Assembly: GCA_941918925.1 (NCBI GenBank)
Contig: OW799233.1
Location: 70,442,578-70,506,577 of the forward strand
Source: Phyto melanocephala
Taxonomy: Eukaryota; Arthropoda; Insecta; Diptera; Rhinophoridae
Direction: 5' to 3'
DNA length: 64,000 bases
Position numbers and translations under genes: made by a program. Positions within the stretch are counted from its first letter, which is position 1, and every line of letters begins with the position of its first letter. The notes under the pieces were generated by a model that was not told where the DNA came from, searched no databases, and saw only the letters and a list, made by a program, of their open reading frames with translations. Below are positions 57,368 to 64,000 of this stretch, piece after piece.

Positions 57368-58930
57368 GTCGCACAGAGGAGTATTTGGCCTGAAAAGCTG
57401 GCCAATAAGGCAAAACTGAATTTTAAGAAATCTTAAAAACTAGGTACGCAGCTCGACAGACAACAATATTTTACATTATATTGTAAATTTTGAAGACTTT
57501 TAGTTGCGATTTGTAGCTCTTGAGATATTGCTAAAGTCAGAAATGTTTTTTTCGGTTTCTGGATGTTTTTACGGCTAAACGATTTTTTTTCGCTGAAAGG
57601 TTTGATCAAAAGTTCTCACAAAAAGAAAAAAAAATTAAATATGTTAAATATTCATGTTGAAACAATTCGTTCAAAAGCTAAAAAAGTTATACACTTTTTT
57701 TTCCAAAAAAGTAAAAGAAGAGATTTTTAAAAGTGAGGTTAGCATCTCTACAAATTTTGTTTGATACCACAATAAAATTTCGAATCTCTAATTTTATAAA
57801 CAAAAATAAAATGTGTGCGCAAGTTTCCGCCATTATTTTTGACGATTTTTTAAAATTTTTACATTTCTTCTATTTTTGCTCATCAGGCACTTTTTCTTAT
57901 ACATTTATATCGTCATTAACTTTTATGTATTTTGAATTATTGATTTCAACTGTTACACAGGCCAACATTCAATTTGCTTCTTTGGTGAAACCTTTCTCCT
58001 TGTTCTGCGCTTAAATTACCCAAATTTTCGGGAAAACGGTCCAAGTGACTATGCAAATAATGGATTTAAATACTCATGTTGCAGCCAAGATCTCTGAACT
58101 TATCCAGCATATTCTCCACTAATTGAACATAATTTTGAGCTTTATTATTTCCCAAGAAATTTTTCATAACTTGCACGAATGATGTCCACGCATTTCGTTT
58201 AGTTTCGGTCATTGACTTATCAAAATCGTTGTCATTCATAAGCTGCCTTATCTCTACTTAGATTAGGCATTTTGCTGCAAATATATGCAAAAATTTCAAC
58301 ATCGTGATTCAGAGCCTTAACAAACTGCTTCATGAGTTCTAATTTGATATGCAACGGTGGTAGGACGATATTTTCACGTGCAACTAAAGCTTCATTTAGA
58401 ATATTTTTATCGCCAACAATCATTTTTTCTCTCGTAGGCCAATATTTTTGCCGCCAATGTTGTTGCTTGGATCTGCTATCCCAGAGACATAAAAAGCAAG
58501 GGTACTTAGTATAACCACTCCGTTGTCCAAGGAGAAAATTTACCATTTTAAGATCAACACAAATGATCCATTGGTGGTCTTGGTATTTTATCTTTTTCAT
58601 CACTAATGTAATGTTGTTATATTCTTCTTTCATTGTTGTGGAGTGCGCAATTGGAATTGATGCATACACATTGCCATTGTGCAATAGGACGCACTTTAAA
58701 CTTCTCTTGGAACTGTCTACGAAGAGGCGCCAATCGCTAGGTAGATACTTGGATAGCCCCATTTCCTGCATAAGACCATTTACTTATTACAAATTACCAG
58801 ATTGTCTTCCTTAGTAAAAAATGCTAAAAACAAATTCTTATCATTTAACCTCGAAGCTAACACTTTAGACGCTTCTTTTGATAAGGCCAAATCTCGAATT
58901 AAGTTATTCAACTCGCATTGATTAAAATGT
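57368..58930 (-). mobile_element. Family-X element, 3' end with terminus
   Basis: The terminus GTCGCACAGAGGAGTATTTG is at 57368. The 600 bp inward is homologous to 10850-11497 and joins directly to the coding 3' end near 57960. The 5' end was not found; the sequence changes at about 58930. Confidence 0.7.
57960..58925 (-). pseudogene. Family-X protein, best-preserved copy (middle and C-terminus)
   Basis: CELNNLIRDLALSKEASKVL (about 58925) leads, after a stop, to DWRLFVDSSKRSLKCVLLHN, QWIICVDLKMVNFLLGQRSG, CFLCLWDSRSKQQHWRQKYW, LPPLHIKLELMKQFVKALNH, then in another frame IRQLMNDNDFDKS, VMKNFLGNNKAQNYVQLVEN and HSHLDRFPENLG...QGERFHQ at the 3' end (about 57975). The 58232-58771 part is open for 179 codons. 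GERFHQ near the end is a family hallmark absent from the 44-kb copy. Confidence 0.8.
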
Positions 58931-58937
58931 TAGTTTG

Positions 58938-58975
58938 AACAGAAAAGTTCAACAAAAATAAAAAAATCAATTTGC
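58938..58975 (+). repeat. Direct repeat, left copy
   Basis: AACAGAAAAGTTCAACAAAA plus A-rich tail; the same about 38 bases recur at 60390-60426. Confidence 0.8.
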
Positions 58976-59080
58976 ATAAACACAGGGCACGGTGCAAAAA
59001 AATCATTCATTCACTGTTGGTCAGTCAACATTTCGTTGTATACTGACCTCACAGAAAATAAAACAAATGATTATAAACAT

Positions 59081-59688
59081 TTGGGGGATTCACAGTAGTG
59101 TCATAAAGTCATATGTCCTATAAAAATAGCATGAAAAATTAAGACTATTGTGAACAACCCCTCATAATTAAGTGTGCTATTTTGAATTTAAATCAGCTGA
59201 TGTAAAACAATTATAAAAATAAATATTTTCCTTCATAATGCCAAAAACAATTAAAAATAAACAAAATAATAGCTAGTTTGTGCGAAAAGTACATTTTAGA
59301 TGTTGTAATGGCAGACTCAAGTAAATAAATTACAAATAAATTAAATTTTGTTTGATAAACAAAAACAGCAGAGTCCTTAGCCGATCTTATTTGACGCCAC
59401 CAGTGATTTGTTATCAAAAATTAGCAACTGCGCTCAAGTTTGGATGTCGGCCCGATAAAATTATACAATGAACGGCGACGGCTTACAAAAACTGTTGCGG
59501 CTTGGCTTAGACGGCTTAGCCGTTTAGCACAGGTCTCTGCTTATTAAATACGACAGCACAATAAACATAGCGTACAAAGTTCTATTATTATAAGACACTT
59601 TTTGTTTGAAAAGCAACAACAACATTTTTAAACCATTGTAAAATTTTAGGACAATATGACATGATAAGACACCTTGTGAATCACCCAA
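59081..59688. mobile_element. MITE with about 35-bp TIRs
   Basis: Left TTGGGGGATTCACAGTAGTG and inverted right TTGGGTGATTCACAAGGTG, both continuing to a GTCATATxGTCCTA block. No coding. The target duplication is unclear. Confidence 0.7.
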
Positions 59689-60389
59689 TTGATTGTTCAA
59701 AACAATTATCTGTTCCATGGTAGAATTATCAGGTAGCCTCACTAAAACAGCTGAATTTTTTTTTCTCTACTTTAAGGTTTAACTAAGATGTCAAATTTTG
59801 TTTATGTATGTGTATATATTGTGTACGTATATATTCTACCGCCAAAAAAACACGCAGACACATTTGCTTTTTGACATTTAAGTCGTCGTTTTCCAGCAAT
59901 AAAATACATTTAGGATTTTGTTGTTGCAGAACTGAGGCTACCTGATGATTGTACCATGATCTGTTCTTATCGCTACCTAACTGGTGGCTAGAGCAGGACA
60001 AAAATAGTGATATAAATGAAAGATAATAACAAACAAAAAGTAAAAGGTTTGCTGTTTGGTTAAAAATTTCAATCTAACTCATTATGGTAAAATATATGAA
60101 AAAGGAAAAACTAAAAAAAATTAGTTACCGAATTCAATTAACTTAAGTCCCGTAAGATAAATAGATGATATTTACAACTAACATGTAACCACCGATCAGA
60201 GAGTGCTGATGATGAAATCGTAGCTGGTTTCGAAAATGCATTCCACTCGGCTAGTGTCGGTAAAAATATAATTTTTCAAGATTTATTCTTTCATTTATCA
60301 CAATTAAAAAATTCTTTGTAAAAATAAAGAATATTAAATATGAACTCAAGCCTGATTAATAAAAAAAAATTTTAAAAATATTTGTTTAA
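59689..60389. other. No recognisable feature
   Basis: Short frames only (for example 59783-60001 minus, 72 aa), with no recognised domain. Confidence 0.5.
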
Positions 60390-60426
60390 ACAGAAAAGTT
60401 CAACAAAAATAAAAAAATTCAATTAT
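60390..60426 (+). repeat. Direct repeat, right copy
   Basis: See 58938-58975; it precedes the mariner remnant. Confidence 0.8.
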
Positions 60427-60499
60427 ATTTTTGGCAACAGTGGTTTAAACAGCTGACGCACGTTTCGTGTTTTTTTTCACTGTCAAACATCTTCAGTTT

Positions 60500-61239
60500 G
60501 GTCTGTAATCTAACCATAAATCGTCTTACAAACGAACAACGCTTGCAAATTATTGAATTTTATTATCAAAATGCGTGCTCTGTTAAGAAAGTTCATCAAA
60601 CCTAAATCCTTCTGAAAAGTTTTCCACGTTGGTGCGTAAGAGAGGCCCAATTGCTGCGTTAATAAGCAGAATTGTTGATTTTGGAGTGAAGATCAGCCAG
60701 AATCATTGCAAGAGCTACCAATGCATCCAGAAAAAGTCACAGAGTCGTGCGGTTTATGGGCTGGTGGCATCATTGGACCGTACATCTTTAAAGATGATGC
60801 GAATCGTAACGTAACTGTGAATGGTGAGCGCTACCGTGAGATGATATCCAACTTTTTCTTGCCCAAAATGCAAGAGCTTGACTTGCATGACATGTGGTTT
60901 CAACAAGACGGTGCCACATGCCACACAGCACGCTTAACAATGGACTTACTGAGAGGCGAGTTCGGTGAACATTTTATTTCACGTTCGGGACCGGTCAATT
61001 TGCCGCCTAGATCGTGCGATTTAACGCCTTTAGACTATTTTTTGTGGGGTTATGTTAAAGCTCATGTCTATACACACATGCCCGCTTCAATTGACGCATT
61101 GGAAGACAACATTGAAGCATTTATTCAAGAGATACCGGCCGAAATGTTGGAAAGAGTATGCCAAAAGTGGACTAAGCGGATGGACCATTTGAGGCGCAGT
61201 CACGGTCAACATTTGCTTGAAATAATCTTCAAACATTAA
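60500..61239 (+). pseudogene. DD41D (rosa-type) mariner transposase, internally deleted
   Basis: The N-terminal piece (QIIEFYYQNACSVKKVH, about 60548-60600) lies before a frame break and deletion. From 60706 the frame is open to the stop at 61237-61239: LPMHPEKVTE, YIFKDDANRNVTVNGERYRE, WFQQDGATCHTA, LTPLDYFLWGYV, and C-terminus GQHLLEIIFKH. The spacing of the last two Asp is 41. The first catalytic Asp (FSDEAHF region) is deleted. It is related to, but diverged from, the 24.4-kb copy. Confidence 0.85.
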
Positions 61240-61306
61240 ATTATATGGACCGTACTATCGATTCAAATAAGGATTTCATGCATTTTTCTGAATTTTATGT
61301 GTTTTT

Positions 61307-61810
61307 ATACCCTTCACCTGTGGTGCACAAGGGTATATATAGCTTTGTCATTGAAACCAACTTTTAGAAGCATCTATATCTTCCCCAGATCTGTGTATGT
61401 TATCAATCTCTTGGAAATATCCGGGAATGAATCGCTATTGAAATTCAGCACAATCGCCCTATAACTTTTTGAGATATGAGCAAAAAACCACGACCACCTC
61501 GTTTTTTTTTCACAATTACAACAACAACATACATATATACTGGTTATAATAAACGTGGCATCGAATCCCAGTTGAGCCAAAAAAATTTTTTTTTTAATTT
61601 TTTTGTTTAATATATTTTTTTTGTATTTTTTTTTTCAGAAACACATACGTAAACTCAATTATAATTTTACAATGGTATGTTTTTTACATGTACATATGTA
61701 CGTATTTTATATGAGATGTATGGTGATACAAGCAATTGTTATTGCATGACTACACGTTGTGAAGGGCATATAAGATTCGGCACGGCCGAATATAGCACTG
61801 TTACTTGTTT
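61307..61810 (+). mobile_element. DINE-type element
   Basis: 5' TATACCCTTCACCTGTGGTG (61308), GGCATCGAATCCCAGTTGAG, and 3' hairpin TTCGGCACGGCCGAA with CTGTTACTTGTTT (61776-61810). The ACCCCATAAAG segment is deleted near 61350. Confidence 0.82.
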
Positions 61811-61879
61811 TTTTTTTAAACTTTCCTATAGCTCTTAAAAAATCACGCTTTATATGAAATAACATGAAATAATAACATT

Positions 61880-62301
61880 AAAATTCATGTTGCCCGCCAC
61901 TACAAAATGGCGGACAATAAATTTATATATGGGTCAAATCTGGTATTTTGAAATGTAACTTCTTGAACATCCTCAATATTGGTATCAAATGAAAGGGCTT
62001 GACCAGTAGAATACAGTTAATAATTAAAAAATTTAAAATCCAAGATGGCGTCTAAAACAAAATGGCGGATCAAATTTTTTTAACCTTATCAATATGAGTA
62101 TCATATTAATGGTCGTGACTAGTTGAATACAGTTAACTACGTGAAAATTCAAAATCAAGGATGGCGTCGGAAATAATAAGGAAAAATGGCGTATAACATG
62201 AAGTATAGGTTAAGCAAGGATGTGGGATTATACCTATGTACATGATGGTGAAGGGTATTATCAGATTCGGCACGGCCGAATATAGCACTCTTTCTAGTTT
62301 T
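61880..62301 (+). mobile_element. DINE-type element, 3' part
   Basis: Homologous to the inverse of 54462-54885. It ends GTATTATCAGATTCGGCACG, hairpin, CTCTTTCTAGTTTT. It lies just after another DINE 3' end, so it is a tandem arrangement. Confidence 0.75.
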
Positions 62302-63206
62302 ATAATAACAATGATAATTTTTATAATTTGTTTTCTTTTTTTTCTGCGCATTTTCTTAAACCCCGTGGCAAAAATACAAAATTTCATGACTTTTTCCTAA
62401 ATTGCATAAAAATTATAGTTTGTGGAGCTGCTCTAAGTCGAAAATTTTTTAGAGAGCAAAAAAAAGGTGATCTTGAAAAAAAAGATGCACTTTAGAATTA
62501 AAGTGTCAGAAACATTGCCGTTTGATTAATACTTTTTTTGTATTTTTTTAAGGTTTTTTTTTAAAATAAGTAGTAAAACGCTTAGCAGATGTCCTACTTT
62601 TTCGGCAGTAGCCGCTTTTTAGACACCCTATATTAAGATCATTTCAACAAATAAAATAAAGCATATCTAAAGATGGTCAAAAAAGGTCTCACCCATATTT
62701 TCTGAGCATATTTGCTACATTATACTTGAAATAAGAAGAAAGATGTTACAACCTCATAGCAAAAACGAGAAAAAATTTGTTCTCATTTTTAAAGTATGTA
62801 ACAAAAATGTGTGCAAAAAAATAAAAAAGGGTTTCCAAATTTTTTTTCTCTGCAGCAATTTTAGTGTAAAATAAAGTTACTTGTTGCATATTTTTATTGC
62901 TTCTCGTTAAATAAAAAACAATATTTTGCTCTGCCAATCAGGTAGGCATTGCAATTTTTTTATTTATTTCAATTTAAAAACACCTGTTATAAAAGTAGGC
63001 AGGTAGTTTTAAAAGTTTTTTATACTGAATAAAATATAAACTCCAGTTAATTTTTTTTTTTTGCTCAAACTAGGTAGTTGAAATCCTTTTTTTAATTTTT
63101 GGGTATAAATTAAACCACAATTGTATAATGCAACCATTTAAGTTTTTAATTTCTTAAACTAGTGATCAGTAACAGAACTTGTACAATTTTATTTTAAAGT
63201 GCGATA
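62302..63206. other. No recognisable feature
   Basis: AT-rich, many homopolymer runs; no frame or TIR seen. Confidence 0.55.
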
Positions 63207-64000
63207 ATGTCATTTACCCATTTAGAATTGTTGGAGTTATTCAGAAACTCAGATAATGAAAATGCATTTAAATTGGCTATTGTGTAAAATATAACGATTT
63301 ACCAGGATACCACGAAATGGATGTTCATAGCAAAATTCACTTCGTTTTCCTAACAATTAAAAAAAAAATGGCTTGCCTCACACCGTACAAAAAAAGCATT
63401 TATGAAAAACAACCCAGACTGGCTAAATGGAGTTACAACTTTTGAAAACATCGAAGAACTGCATAAATACTCTGATAGGAAAAATATTCTATTTTACAAA
63501 GAATCATAATGTGACTATTCTTCCTAGATACAAAAAGAGTACATCTGCCAAAAGGAAGCAGTGCCACCTAATGTAAAGGTTACTGAAGTATCGGTAGGGG
63601 TAAAACTGCAAGACTTAATGGATCATACAGCCAAATGCCTTATTCAAAGTTTGCCTGAAGAGAAAGCAGTATCACTTCCAGATAGGCTTACATTGATAAA
63701 TAAGTGGGGATGTGATGGATCATCCAGTTTACAAGCAAACAATATCGACAAATGACACAACTATTACAGATACAAATATGTTTATGGCTTCTGTAGTTCC
63801 ATTACGGCTGAAAATTGAAATCGCTGAGTATTGGAAAAATCTTCGCCCATCATCAGTTCATTTTTGCCGTCCGATATTTTTATCAATATGCAAAGGAGTC
63901 TTCAGAAATAATCAAATCTGCAGTGAACGATATAAAAAAGGAAATTTCGGAACCAAAGCCTTCTGTTATTGAAAAAAGAATGGAAAAAGTGTTTCGATTG
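63207..64000 (+). pseudogene. RAG1/Transib-like transposase, N-terminal and core remnant (runs off window)
   Basis: From ATG 63207 (MSFTHLELLELFRNSDNE), then stops and shifts. Bases 63530-63735 read VPPNVKVTEVSVGVKLQDLM, PDRLTLINKWGCDGSS. In a second frame 63720-63900 reads VYKQTISTNDTTITD, FMASVVPLRLKIEIAEYWKN, LRPSSVHFCRPIFLSICKG. In RAG1 the first catalytic Asp lies in CDGMGD, followed about 20-40 residues later by a hydrophobic block, then KPNSELCCKPLCLML. The order and spacing match, and Asp at 63714-63716 aligns with that catalytic residue. The C-terminal part is beyond the window. Confidence 0.55.

Overview
The window is AT-rich eukaryotic DNA built almost entirely of transposable elements (TEs), most of them decayed and many nested. 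The mix is typical of a schizophoran fly genome, perhaps blow-fly-like. It includes DINE/Helentron-type elements with the TTCGGC...GCCGAA 3' hairpin, DD41D (rosa-type) mariners, Jockey and LOA-like non-LTR elements, a BEL/Pao element, two Ty3/gypsy elements, Helitrons and Harbinger/hAT-type elements. I found no convincing host gene, tRNA, rRNA or CRISPR array. The species is an inference only.

Layout, left to right. 0-0.72 kb: mariner remnant and a gag scrap. 0.74-11.5 kb: probable DNA transposon of an unnamed insect family (called family X here) with CGCACAGAGG ends. It is split by a BEL/Pao element at 2540-7997 (TSD ATAAC, minus strand) that has lost its reverse transcriptase core. 11.77-16.9 kb: two head-to-tail Helitrons, the second interrupted by a minus-strand Jockey element (TSD AGCTGTCAT). 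16.9-23.4 kb: Ty3/gypsy element 1 (TSD TGGAT), carrying a TIR element inserted in a TA repeat. 23.4-26.1 kb: decayed insect multicopy gene (family K) split by a mariner. 26.37-39.6 kb: a hAT-like element with a perfect 8-bp TSD, hosting gypsy element 2 (26921-37529, identical LTRs, TSD CCAC) and a Harbinger-like element with a Myb/SANT-like reading frame.

39.8-42.8 kb: cluster of five DINE pieces in mixed orientation. 42.96-52.07 kb: a nest. A palindromic element contains a Harbinger-type MITE (TSD TTA), which contains a complete family-X DNA transposon (43239-46562, about 450-bp TIRs). A LOA-like non-LTR element (46753-51761, 11-bp TSD) sits in another part of the same palindrome. 52.3-64 kb: more DINEs, a family-X copy, a MITE, a second DD41D mariner and two fragments of a RAG1/Transib-like transposase, one keeping the residue that aligns with the catalytic Glu and the other the residue that aligns with the first catalytic Asp.

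The most notable points are the RAG1-like fragments, the long-TIR family-X transposon, the datable nest at 43-52 kb, the in-frame loss of the BEL polymerase core, and a gypsy element with identical LTRs that carries old degraded repeats in its leader.
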